A stretch of 64,000 bases of DNA, taken from NCBI GenBank assembly GCA_019119595.1, contig DWWS01000032.1, forward strand, positions 20,151 through 84,150. The letters run 5' to 3'. Below, in pieces: positions 42,759-51,284 of this stretch. Source of the DNA: Candidatus Eisenbergiella merdavium. GTDB lineage: Bacteria > Bacillota > Clostridia > Lachnospirales > Lachnospiraceae. The first letter of the stretch is position 1, and every line of letters begins with the position of its first letter. A program made the translations under genes and the position numbers. The notes beneath the pieces were generated by a model. It was given only the letters and a program-made list of their open reading frames with translations, ran no database searches and had not been told where the DNA came from.

Positions 42759-43667
42759 ATGGAACAGAATCTGAATCTCTATCATATTTTTGTCACGGTG
42801 GCCAGGTGCAAAAACATCTCGGGAGCGGCAAGGGCGCTCTATATCAGCCAGCCCGCCATCAGCAAGGCCATCTCCCGGCTGGAGCAGAGCCTGAACACCA
42901 CCCTTTTCCTGCGCTCCAGCCGGGGCGTGAAGCTCACGGAGGCCGGGGAGATCCTTTACCGGCAGGTGGAAAACGCCTTTCTCGCCATCAATCAGGGGGA
43001 ACAGCAGCTAAAGAAGATGCAGGAGCTTGGCATGGGCCGCCTCTCCATCGGCGTGAGCAGCACCCTCTGCAAATATGTGCTGATTCCCTATCTGCGCACG
43101 TTTGCCCGGGAAAATCCCCATATCCAGATCTCCATTTCCTGCCAGTCCACCTACCAGACGGTGCAGGAAATGGAAAACGGCACCGTGGACATCGGCCTGA
43201 TCGGGGAAAACGACCGGATGGACAAGCTGGCCTTTTATCCGGTGCAGGAGATCGAGGATATTTTTGTCTGCACCGGAAGCTATCTGGAAAACCTGAAGGA
43301 GCGCTCCGGCCTTTCCGCCGCACCAAACGCCCGTGAGATCATCGGCGCGTCCACGATGATGCTTCTGGACAAGGGAAACATCACAAGACAGTACATCGAC
43401 AAATATCTCGCGCTGGAGGGCATAACGGCGGCGCAGACCCTGGAGATCACCTCCATGGATCTGCTCATCGAATTCGCCAGGATCGGTCTGGGGATCGCCT
43501 GTGTGATCCGCTCCTTTGTGCAGGACGAGCTGGAAGCGGGAAAGCTCATCTGTCTGCCCCTTCCCGCCTCCATTCCCACCCGGAGGATCGGATTCGCCGT
43601 GCCCAAAAACGCCCCCTTCTCTCCGGCCCTTCGGAAGTTTACGGACAGCGTGCTTGCCTCCGTATAA
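42759..43667 (+). CDS. LysR family transcriptional regulator
   Basis: 302 residues. The N-terminal helix-turn-helix is clear ('CKNISGAARALYISQPAISK', then 'AISRLEQSLNTTLFLRSSRG'), followed by a periplasmic-binding-like effector domain. It is divergent from leuCD and may sense 2-isopropylmalate or a related compound, as LysR proteins beside leu genes do. ATG at 42759 has GGAGG with 5-base spacing; the in-frame ATG at 42747 overlaps that site. TATAAT-like sequences occur between 42625 and 42650. The effector is unknown. Confidence 0.92.
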   Translation: MEQNLNLYHIFVTVARCKNISGAARALYISQPAISKAISRLEQSLNTTLFLRSSRGVKLTEAGEILYRQVENAFLAINQGEQQLKKMQELGMGRLSIGVSSTLCKYVLIPYLRTFARENPHIQISISCQSTYQTVQEMENGTVDIGLIGENDRMDKLAFYPVQEIEDIFVCTGSYLENLKERSGLSAAPNAREIIGASTMMLLDKGNITRQYIDKYLALEGITAAQTLEITSMDLLIEFARIGLGIACVIRSFVQDELEAGKLICLPLPASIPTRRIGFAVPKNAPFSPALRKFTDSVLASV

Positions 43668-43673
43668 TACCCC

Positions 43674-44501
43674 TCACTCCCTCTGGCAATTGGGGCAGAA
43701 CGTACTGCCTCTGCCGCCGATGACTCTGCGGCGGAGGCTTTCGCCGCAGACCGGGCATGGCTGCCCCTCTTTTCCATAGACCTGCAGGAAAGGCCCGTTG
43801 CGGTAATCCTGCCCTTTGGTTTCCAGATACTCCTCAGGCGTCATTTCGTTCTTTTCGATGAAAAAAGAAAGCTTCCCGGGGATGATGCGGGCAAGCCGCT
43901 CCCATTCTCCGCCGCTGAGGCTTCCCGCCGGGCGGGCCGGATGGATCTGCGCCGCGAACAGAATCTCATCCGCGTAGATGTTGCCGATCCCGGCAATGAC
44001 GTTTTGATCCATGAGACATTCCTTGACGGCCTTTTTTCGGCTCCCGAGTCGGGAACGCAAATAATCCGCAGTAAAAGCGGGATCGAACGGTTCCCTTCCC
44101 AGATCCTCCAGACCGCTGTATGGATCCTCCTCTCCCTTTTGAAGCAGCCAGAACCGCCCGAAGCGCCGAATGTCCGTGAAGCGAAGTTCCTTCCCTGCGC
44201 TGAGGCGGAAGATCAGATGGGTATGCTTTTCTTCCGGAAGATCGGACGGGGTCAGAAGCAGGCAGCCGGTCATCCGCAGATGGAGAATGATCCGGTCGCC
44301 GTTTTCCAGCAGAAGAAGGAGAAATTTCCCCCGGCGCTCCATGCCGGAAAAAGACTGTCCGGCGAGCCGCGTGCGGAAGGCTTCCCCGTCCGGGTGCGCG
44401 ATCACCTCCGGCCGCCTTATCAGGATATCCTCTATGACAAGCCCCTGAAGCTGGGGACTGAGCACTCTTTTTATGGCTTCCACCTCCGGCAGTTCAGGCA
44501 T
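43674..44501 (-). CDS. mutM: Formamidopyrimidine-DNA glycosylase
   Basis: 275 residues. It removes 8-oxoguanine and formamidopyrimidines from DNA. The start 'MPELPEVEAIKRVL' carries the catalytic Pro2 and Glu3; the ATG must therefore be at 44501. 'DRIILHLRMTGCLLL', 'DQNVIAGIGNIYADEILFAA' and the C-terminal zinc finger 'CPVCGESLRRRVIGGRGSTF' (with CPNC) are intact. Its start overlaps the end of the upstream radical SAM gene by 8 bases, so translation is coupled. Confidence 0.97.
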   Translation of the reverse strand: MPELPEVEAIKRVLSPQLQGLVIEDILIRRPEVIAHPDGEAFRTRLAGQSFSGMERRGKFLLLLLENGDRIILHLRMTGCLLLTPSDLPEEKHTHLIFRLSAGKELRFTDIRRFGRFWLLQKGEEDPYSGLEDLGREPFDPAFTADYLRSRLGSRKKAVKECLMDQNVIAGIGNIYADEILFAAQIHPARPAGSLSGGEWERLARIIPGKLSFFIEKNEMTPEEYLETKGQDYRNGPFLQVYGKEGQPCPVCGESLRRRVIGGRGSTFCPNCQRE

Positions 44502-45393
44502 GATGTTCACCACCCTTTCCGGCAGATTTTCTGATCTGCTCATGATAAAAAAAGTTGACCACGACGGGCGGCGCATGGAAGGGCCGCCGCATGCTGTCGT
44601 CATTTGTCACATAGTCCAGCCCTTCCCCGGCCGCGCAGGCCTTCAGCCTCTGATCCAGCATTTCCCAGTAGCTTCGGTTTCCTTTCTGATAAATCTCCTG
44701 ATAAAGCGGCAGCAGGCCGGGATGCTTTTTTCGGATATAATCCAGGATCACCGTCTTGTAGCTGCCCCGCAGGTTGAGATTTTCAAGCCAGATCAGATTG
44801 CACTGCTTTTTCACCCGGCGAATGATCGCCTCCACGTCCGTGATCTCCGGAAAGATCGGGGAAACAAAGCAGGTGGTGCGGACTCCCGCCCGGTAAAAGG
44901 TCTCCATGGCGGACAGCCTTCGCTCAATGGAGACCGCCTGATCCATGCCGGCGCGAAAATTCTCATCCAGGGTATTGACGGACCAGGAAACGCGGGCGTC
45001 CGGAAACGTCCTGATCAGATCCAGATCGCGCAGGATCAGGTCGCTCTTGGTCGCGATGCTGATCTTGGCGCCGCTCCCTTTCAGTTGGCAAAGCAGCTCT
45101 CTGGTCCGCCCGAAGATCTCCTCCTGCGGAAGATAGGGATCCGTTACCGAACCGATGAACAGCTCCCTGCCCGCGTATTTTTCCGGATGCCGGATCCGGG
45201 GCCAGCTTTTCACATCGAGAAAGGTGCCCCATGGCTCCTCATGGCCCGTAAACCGTTTCATAAAGGACGCATAGCAGTATTTGCAGCCATGGGTACAACC
45301 CACATAGGGATTGACGGAATACTCGCACACGGGCAGATTGGATCTGGAAAGAATGCTTTTTACCTCGATTTCCTGAATGACAGGTGCGTTCAT
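44494..45393 (-). CDS. SPL-like radical SAM protein
   Basis: 299 residues. The radical SAM motif is Cys33-x3-Cys37-x2-Cys40 ('YVGCTHGCKYCYASF'). 'LFIGSVTDPYLPQEE' and 'ISIATKSDLILRDLDLI' are typical of the spore photoproduct lyase-like/Rv2578c group. True SPL repairs spore photoproduct in DNA; the role of this subgroup is not established, but its coupling to mutM suggests nucleic-acid work. ATG at 45393 has GAGG 9 bases upstream; the ATG at 45408 has no site. DUF1848 gene lies 28 bases upstream. Confidence 0.88.
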   Translation of the reverse strand: MNAPVIQEIEVKSILSRSNLPVCEYSVNPYVGCTHGCKYCYASFMKRFTGHEEPWGTFLDVKSWPRIRHPEKYAGRELFIGSVTDPYLPQEEIFGRTRELLCQLKGSGAKISIATKSDLILRDLDLIRTFPDARVSWSVNTLDENFRAGMDQAVSIERRLSAMETFYRAGVRTTCFVSPIFPEITDVEAIIRRVKKQCNLIWLENLNLRGSYKTVILDYIRKKHPGLLPLYQEIYQKGNRSYWEMLDQRLKACAAGEGLDYVTNDDSMRRPFHAPPVVVNFFYHEQIRKSAGKGGEHHA

Positions 45394-45421
45394 GATATTT
45401 TTCCTCATAAAATCTGAAAAT

Positions 45422-46375
45422 TTAAAGCTGGATGCGCAGCGTCATGTCCTGCTCCGGCTGCTTTTTTGCCAGAAAACTTTGCTGCGCCCCCTGGATGATG
45501 GTATCCTCCGGCCGTACATGTCCGAGCAGCAGCGGGGAGGCCGGATCGCAGTTTTTATAATTATCGCGCGCCTTCTGCGGACTTTTGTTGGCATAGCAGT
45601 ACCGGCAGCCGTTCAGACAGGTATCATATGCCCCGATATCCCGGCTCTCAATGCAGTGACAGCCCTGCCGCAGCCCCTTGTGCTTCCGGTTTTTGAACGC
45701 GATCCCGTTGGCCTTCCCCAGAATATCAAGCGTCATGCAGCCGGAGGCATGGATGCCATATTGGGAAAAATCCCCGTTCGTCCCGCAGGTCTGCAGGAAG
45801 ATCCCGTACCTGCCGGCGATCTCTCCCAGCCCGCGGGCCAGGGCGTCCCTGTCCTCTTCTGTCAGCGGGATCAGCTCGGGCATATTGGTTTCCAGCTTTT
45901 TATACATTTCCACAAAGCTGAAGATACAGCGGTCAATGTATGGAGCGAGCCTCTGCGCCATCCGCTCAAAGGTTTCCAGATGGAGCGGGATCGTGTATTT
46001 TTCCGTCAAAAGCACAGGGTCGTAGCGCCATGCGACCCGCTGCCTGCCCACCTGCTTTGCCAGCCGGATCAGCGTATCCATGCTCTCCTCAATGGAGGGG
46101 ACGCCCGGCTCGATGTCCCTGCCGTATGCAGTGATGGTATAGTGAAAATAGGTGGGGAAACGGTCCGTGATCTCATGCAGCCGGGGCAGGATCGGCTCAT
46201 AATTTTTCGAGCAGAAAACCACGCAGTCAACCTTGTCCGGGGTCAATTCATAGCGGGTGATCTTATTGGGAAAAAGCGGATTGCGCGCCAGGGCATAGCC
46301 CTCCGAAAAGCGTGTGAGCAGCCATTCGCTGTAATACTGCACGGTGTCCGTCCGTGCACCTGTATTGATGATCAT
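45422..46375 (-). CDS. DUF1848 protein with C-terminal radical-SAM-like Cys cluster
   Basis: 317 residues. 'IINTGARTDTVQYYSEWLL', 'DCVVFCSKNYEPILPRLHEI' and 'YHYTITAYGRDIEPGVP'-like segments match DUF1848. Near the C-terminus Cys253-x3-Cys257-x2-Cys260 ('TCLNGCRYCYANKSP') copies the cluster motif normally found at the N-terminus of radical SAM proteins. Pfam describes the same feature for this family. The layout suggests a circularly permuted radical SAM fold. ATG at 46375 follows GGAGG; in-frame ATG at 46387 overlaps the site. Second gene of the MarR operon. Confidence 0.88.
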   Translation of the reverse strand: MIINTGARTDTVQYYSEWLLTRFSEGYALARNPLFPNKITRYELTPDKVDCVVFCSKNYEPILPRLHEITDRFPTYFHYTITAYGRDIEPGVPSIEESMDTLIRLAKQVGRQRVAWRYDPVLLTEKYTIPLHLETFERMAQRLAPYIDRCIFSFVEMYKKLETNMPELIPLTEEDRDALARGLGEIAGRYGIFLQTCGTNGDFSQYGIHASGCMTLDILGKANGIAFKNRKHKGLRQGCHCIESRDIGAYDTCLNGCRYCYANKSPQKARDNYKNCDPASPLLLGHVRPEDTIIQGAQQSFLAKKQPEQDMTLRIQL

Positions 46376-46392
46376 TTTTACCTCCATTCCGA

Positions 46393-46460
46393 AGCGCCTT
46401 AGCGCTGAGGAACGCGCATAGAAATCGCATATGCGATTTCTATGCTGCGCAAGGATACTT
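46393..46460. repeat. Hairpin element with a 30-bp perfect palindrome
   Basis: 46416-46445 is a perfect palindrome (GCATAGAAATCGCAT and its inverse). It is flanked by AGCGC/GCGCT (46393-46397, 46402-46406) and a small GATAC/GTATC hairpin after it. It fills the gap between the MarR and DUF1848 genes. A related element lies between ilvB and its first small-subunit gene, sharing AGAAATCGC and ATTTCT arms. Confidence 0.7.
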
Positions 46461-46466
46461 CGTATC

Positions 46467-46928
46467 TTAATCTCCCCTCTTCCTTATTCCGGCAAACTTC
46501 TTTTCCATGAGGCCTGAAAAAAGCGTGGTCAGCCGCACCAGCTCGGCCATGTCCTCATCCGAAAGCAGGCTCATGGCATCGATTTCCGCCTGCGCGGCGG
46601 GCGGAATGATCTTTTCCGTATATGCCACGCCCGCTTCCGTCAGCCGGATGATCTTGTTCCGTCGGTCCGTTTCCGATTCGGTCAGGGAGACATAGCCCTG
46701 CTTCCAAAACTTCTTGATGATGGCGCTGATCGTCTGCTTCGTGGCGGACAGCCGCTCGCAGATCTCGGACTGCAGGCATCCCTCCGGCGCAAACCAGATG
46801 ATGTCCAGCACAAACAGCTCCTTCGCCGTCAGGCCATGCCTCCTTGCGTACATTTCGTAAGCGGCAAACTGAACGTCCCGCAGCCTGCAGTATTGATTGA
46901 CATAGTCTCTTACCCTTTCCCGATCCAT
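46467..46928 (-). CDS. MarR family transcriptional regulator
   Basis: 153 residues. A winged helix-turn-helix with 'GCLQSEICERLSATKQTISA' (recognition region) and 'GYVSLTESETDRRNKIIRLT' (wing with the Asp-Arg-Arg signature). It is the first gene of an operon with DUF1848, radical SAM and mutM genes, and its promoter carries a perfect palindrome, so self-repression is likely. The inducer may be an oxidant or DNA-damaging compound, by context only. ATG follows AAGGAGG. Confidence 0.92.
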   Translation of the reverse strand: MDRERVRDYVNQYCRLRDVQFAAYEMYARRHGLTAKELFVLDIIWFAPEGCLQSEICERLSATKQTISAIIKKFWKQGYVSLTESETDRRNKIIRLTEAGVAYTEKIIPPAAQAEIDAMSLLSDEDMAELVRLTTLFSGLMEKKFAGIRKRGD

Positions 46929-46972
46929 GTGCGGCCTCCTTGGAGAAAATTGACTGTCTGATATTTGACTTT

Positions 46973-47001
46973 ATGATAACAGATTCTGTTGAGGTTTTCA
47001 A
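46973..47001 (-). promoter_or_regulatory. Promoter of the MarR operon
   Basis: On the minus strand TTGAAA (complement of 46996-47001) and TATCAT (complement of 46973-46978) are separated by 17 bases. It lies about 45 bases upstream of the MarR start codon, with an operator-like palindrome directly adjoining the -35 box. Confidence 0.65.
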
Positions 47002-47069
47002 CCTTTACAATTGTAAATAAGCCGGATTTGTTCCGCCATCGTAACACGGGCTTTGCGAGTACCTGTCAT
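46998..47069 (-). pseudogene. Relic of the N-terminus of an IS66-type accessory protein (TnpA)
   Basis: A 23-codon frame starts at ATG 47069 after a good GGAGG and reads MTGTRKARVTMAEQIRLIYN then CKG and stop. The stretch 'KARVTMAEQIRLI' resembles the start of IS66 OrfA proteins, which continue 'MECR...' where this one diverges. The rest of the transposon is absent. The match is short and made from memory. Confidence 0.35.
47004..47017. promoter_or_regulatory. Perfect 14-bp palindrome, candidate MarR operator
   Basis: TTTACAATTGTAAA lies two bases upstream of the -35 box of the MarR operon. Palindromes of this size and AT-rich sequence are typical MarR-family operators, and binding here would block RNA polymerase. 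Confidence 0.65.
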
Positions 47070-47235
47070 AACCCATCCTCCGTAGTTGTTGTGAAATAAT
47101 CTAAATCTCTATCGACTACAATGATAGGTAAAACTTAAGAATTCGGAAATCCGCAGGCATATTTGGCGCTTACTGTCAAAATCTCCGAATATAAAAACAG
47201 CCCGTTCAACTTCCGGCGCAAGGGAAACTGAAAAC

Positions 47236-47269
47236 TGCCGTTGTGGGAATGTGTATTCCTGCAACGGCA
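47236..47269. repeat. Long imperfect hairpin in intergenic DNA
   Basis: TGCCGTTG (47236-47243) pairs with CAACGGCA (47262-47269), and inside it GGAAT (47246-47250) pairs with ATTCC (47255-47259), with a GTGT loop. No T run follows on either strand, so it is not a typical terminator. Confidence 0.5.
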
Positions 47270-47399
47270 ACTTTCTGCGTTAATACTATTTTTTCTCTAT
47301 CATATAAGACTGCAAACTCTTTTGGCAGCCATTCTTTTCATAAAATGCTTCAATTCCCGGCTGTGAACCAAAATACAGGATGGTGGGGGCATTTTATCA

Positions 47400-47858
47400 T
47401 CAATTCTGTATTCCATTGTCCTTATACCTCTCAAATTTCATTGGAGTAAATCTTATTCCATCAACTAATTGCTCACTGTCCATATCAATAAAGCCCAGTT
47501 TGTGATAAACAGGAACCGCATACGGAGAAGAATTAACCGTATAAATCGGGTGATTGCTGTTATTCATAACGTACTCCCATAGCTTCCGTCCAATACCTTG
47601 TCTATGGTACTTGGATTTCACAAAAAAACAGCAAATGTGCTTTCGATTTTCATTTGTAGCAATTACGCCTCTCAACTCATCATTTTCATAGGCTCCCCAA
47701 AATTCCAGAGAAGCTGCAGTATCTTCATTTTCAATAAAGTCCCGGAATGACTTAACACCTTCATCAGAATAGTCAGGGGCCTCAAATTGTAAAAATGTTT
47801 CCCAAATAAGGTTAATTGCAACAGTAGTCTCTTCTTCACTAATTTTTCGTATTATCAC
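47400..47858 (-). CDS. GNAT family N-acetyltransferase
   Basis: 152 residues from a GTG at 47858, which has GGAGG with 8-base spacing; the frame opens further upstream without a site. The acetyl-CoA loop is 'KSKYHRQGIGRKLWEYV' (about 84-100), and the C-terminal 'AVPVYHKLGFIDMD' is typical of small-molecule or protein acetyltransferases. The substrate is unknown. Codon use is AT-richer than that of the core genes, like the defence pair next to it. Confidence 0.88.
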   Translation of the reverse strand: MIIRKISEEETTVAINLIWETFLQFEAPDYSDEGVKSFRDFIENEDTAASLEFWGAYENDELRGVIATNENRKHICCFFVKSKYHRQGIGRKLWEYVMNNSNHPIYTVNSSPYAVPVYHKLGFIDMDSEQLVDGIRFTPMKFERYKDNGIQN

Positions 47859-47936
47859 ATCAGGTATCCTCCAATACACTCTATTCTATCTTAGAGATTT
47901 AAAGTACATTCTATTTCCTCCTCTTCTTTATATTTC

Positions 47937-48464
47937 CTACCCATATAGCACCTTTCCCTTAATCTCTCCCACCAACTCATGCACCGTGGTACACGGACAC
48001 ATCTCTGATGGTTTCGTTTTACCTTCTCTTTTACACTGCGCCAGCTTCTGTTGTGCTATCTGAATTGCCGGCATTGAACCGAAGTATGCGTACATCCATA
48101 TTTCAAAGCACGGATTAGACCAGCCTGCCTGTATCCCTTTACTCACTGCCTCTGCAATAATCTCATCAAATCCCTGTACTTGATCTCTATCGAACACAAT
48201 CCACGGAATTCGATACTGTGCATCATAAGCAGTGAGCTTCTGACATTTATCAATCATGGTACGAGTCTTTGTTTCTACTATCTTTATTACAAGCTTGTTT
48301 CTCACATCTTCCGTCAATGCCTGATGAAGTCCAGTGAAAAAGCAACGTTCTGTAGCTTCTGTATCCGTAACGATCAAGTAATAACCTAATTCCGGCACCT
48401 TGAATTGCTTTCTCTGATCTCTTGTCTTTCTGTTGCCTGTTCTGTCCTTTTTTGCCATACTCAT
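47937..48464 (-). CDS. RloB-family protein (AbiLii-like)
   Basis: 175 residues. A basic N-terminus (KKDRTGNRKTRDQRK) is followed by 'YYLIVTDTEATERCFFTGL', 'RIPWIVFDRDQVQGFDEIIA' and 'GWSNPCFEIWMYAYFG', the landmarks of RloB, a predicted TOPRIM-like nuclease or primase fold. Family members are somewhat longer, so the C-terminus may be shortened. The start ATG overlaps the stop of the RloA gene (ATGA), which means coupled translation. It forms a putative phage-defence pair with that ATPase. Confidence 0.85.
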   Translation of the reverse strand: MSMAKKDRTGNRKTRDQRKQFKVPELGYYLIVTDTEATERCFFTGLHQALTEDVRNKLVIKIVETKTRTMIDKCQKLTAYDAQYRIPWIVFDRDQVQGFDEIIAEAVSKGIQAGWSNPCFEIWMYAYFGSMPAIQIAQQKLAQCKREGKTKPSEMCPCTTVHELVGEIKGKVLYG

Positions 48465-49723
48465 TCCCCCTTAAATATATCAATACTCTTTAAGGCAGGA
48501 ATCGCACCATACTTTCCTATCAGGTAATTCTTCTCGTAGCTTTCATCCTTACGGATGCGAGAACCATCTTCATCTACGAAATCAGCTAATGAATACAAAG
48601 TGGATACACCTTTTTCATCTTTATCAACAAACCAGATTTCATCTCGGCGCAACAGCTGATTAGACAACTGCCATGTATCGTGAGTTGTAAATACAAGCTG
48701 AGCATGATTGGTATTGATTTCCGGATTTAAAAATGTAAGCAAAAAATTCCTTACAAGTAAAGGATGCAGACGAGCATTTAATTCGTCAATAAAGAATACG
48801 CTGCCCTTCTCCAACACTTCCTGTAATTCCGGATATAATGCAAACATTTTTAAGGTTCCGGCAGACTCCATTCCCAGAGGAATTTCAGCCATTTCATCAG
48901 AATCAATTTTCTTATGGAGTGCGTTGATCTTGTATCTTTCTTCTTTAGCTTCTCCCTCCTGTGGAACCTTTTCTATTCTAAAATCCCTGATATGCTCATC
49001 AAAGGATGCAAAATATTCCACAACCTTCTGCTGAACATTCTTATCCTCCACAAATCCCTTTGGCAATCTGCGTGACATAAAGAAATTTGTAAAAGGATCG
49101 CCAAAATCAGCAAACTCATTTGCAAGAAACCAGTCTCTGATCGCCTTACACTTATCTACCTTCAGCTTCGCTCCCAAAGAGATAATAAGCACCTGCTTTT
49201 CCAATGCTACCTGAATGTTATCCCTGCTGCTCTTAGGAAATCCGGATAAATCAAGCTCCTCTTCCGTAGTTCCACGATAAAATACCGTGCTGTACTTTCT
49301 GGCAGTCTTCGCCTTGGAATTAAGCCACTCTTCCGTTACACCTTCCTTATTGATGCAGAATCCATAGTTATAAATTCTCTCAGACTTATCTCCTGGTAAT
49401 GTGAAATACACTTCAAAGCTGGATTCTGCATCAGCAGATGTAGAATCAAACAAAAACGTAGTCGGTCTGTACTCTTCAAACTTTTCTTCCTCATCTCCGT
49501 ACTTGAAAGAATCTGCAACATAATCGGACATATATTCAAAAGCATTGTATATATTTGACTTTCCGCTTGCATTTGCACCATAGATGGCAGCAACCGGCAA
49601 AATCTTCTCGCCACCAACAGGCACCACTCTCTTTGAAAACTCGGTCATCTTCATTGCCGAAAAATCTAAAGTAGCCTCTTCTCTGAATGATTTGAAATTT
49701 TTGAAATTAAATTGTATTAGCAT
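48461..49723 (-). CDS. AAA-15/SMC-like ATPase RloA (AbiLi-like)
   Basis: 420 residues. 'IQFNFKNFKSFREEATLDFS' at the N-terminus and Walker A 'GANASGKSN' (49-57) are followed by 'GMESAGTLKMFALYPEL' (signature-like) and Walker B 'SVFFIDELNARLHPLLVRNF', then 'FTTHDTW'. This is the OLD/AAA-15 class that accompanies RloB in RloAB or AbiL-type abortive infection modules. ATG follows GAGG. Composition is AT-richer than the core genes, as expected for a mobile defence gene. It would act as the sensor/ATPase and RloB as the effector. Confidence 0.88.
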   Translation of the reverse strand: MLIQFNFKNFKSFREEATLDFSAMKMTEFSKRVVPVGGEKILPVAAIYGANASGKSNIYNAFEYMSDYVADSFKYGDEEEKFEEYRPTTFLFDSTSADAESSFEVYFTLPGDKSERIYNYGFCINKEGVTEEWLNSKAKTARKYSTVFYRGTTEEELDLSGFPKSSRDNIQVALEKQVLIISLGAKLKVDKCKAIRDWFLANEFADFGDPFTNFFMSRRLPKGFVEDKNVQQKVVEYFASFDEHIRDFRIEKVPQEGEAKEERYKINALHKKIDSDEMAEIPLGMESAGTLKMFALYPELQEVLEKGSVFFIDELNARLHPLLVRNFLLTFLNPEINTNHAQLVFTTHDTWQLSNQLLRRDEIWFVDKDEKGVSTLYSLADFVDEDGSRIRKDESYEKNYLIGKYGAIPALKSIDIFKGE

Positions 49724-49889
49724 GATTGCTGCCTCACCTTCTTTTCTACTTTCTATTATATACCGCTTTTCATAAAAAATAACATATAAATGTGATTTAT
49801 TCTCATTTACATGTAAGTTTTGTGCTTAAAAAATGGAAATCACCCAATTAAACTGAGTGACATTTCATTCCTTGGTTAAGCTTTTCTTC

Positions 49890-50037
49890 TGTGTTCTCGA
49901 CCGATGGCTTCCCGATCAGCTCATGCAGGATATTACAATGGAAAAATAATCTGGCGGAAACTGCTTTTACTGTAAAAGAAGCGGACGATTATCATCTGCG
50001 TTGGGAGCTGCATATAGACGATTTTATTCAGCTATAA
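49890..50037 (+). pseudogene. Fragment of a PhzF-family (phenazine biosynthesis-like) gene with a frameshift
   Basis: Read from 49890, one frame gives CVLDRWLPDQLMQDITMEK and stop; shifting by one base at the A run near 49941-49945 continues NNLAETAFTVKEADDYHLRW. This matches the N-terminal region of PhzF-like isomerases ('...VCVL...W...MQ.IA.EN..SETAF...' then 'YHLRWFTP'). After 'HLRW' the sequence diverges (ELHIDDFIQL, stop at 50035-50037). Both gene ends are missing. One extra A explains the shift. A clear relic of a decayed gene. Confidence 0.7.
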
Positions 50038-50045
50038 ATGCAAGG

Positions 50046-50092
50046 AAAAACATAGAGGGGAAAGCACAGCCTGAGCCCGCGCTTTTCCCTCT
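50046..50092 (-). terminator. Rho-independent terminator of the ilv operon
   Basis: On the minus strand AGAGGGAAAAGC (complement of 50081-50092) pairs with GCTTTCCCCTCT (complement of 50054-50065), one mismatch-tolerant position, and the stem is followed by ATGTTTTT (50046-50053). It lies about 110 bases past the ilvC stop codon. Confidence 0.75.
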
Positions 50093-50203
50093 GTCCCTTC
50101 TGTCTGCGCTTCGTCGGACGAAACTGTTATCTCAGATATCTCAGCTTCTCCTGATAAAAGCAGATCAGTTGTTTATTGCAGATCAGTAAATTATTCGTTT
50201 TGA

Positions 50204-51262
<1,059 letters not shown>

Positions 51263-51284
51263 TCAGAGTCCTGATGATCCGCGC

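Larger units (their letters stand above)
46929..47399. other. Gene-free stretch upstream of the MarR operon
   Basis: Besides the MarR promoter and operator (46973-47017), it holds a short IS66-like relic (46998-47069), a 7-bp inverted repeat ATTCGGA/TCCGAAT (about 47140 and 47200) and a long hairpin (47236-47269). No other gene is supported. The composition is AT-richer than the preceding region. Confidence 0.55.
49724..50203. other. Gene-free stretch between the defence pair and ilvC
   Basis: It holds a PhzF-family gene fragment (49890-50037) and the ilvC terminator (50046-50092). 49724-49889 is AT-rich and contains the defence-operon promoter region; no clear boxes could be fixed by eye. 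Confidence 0.55.
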
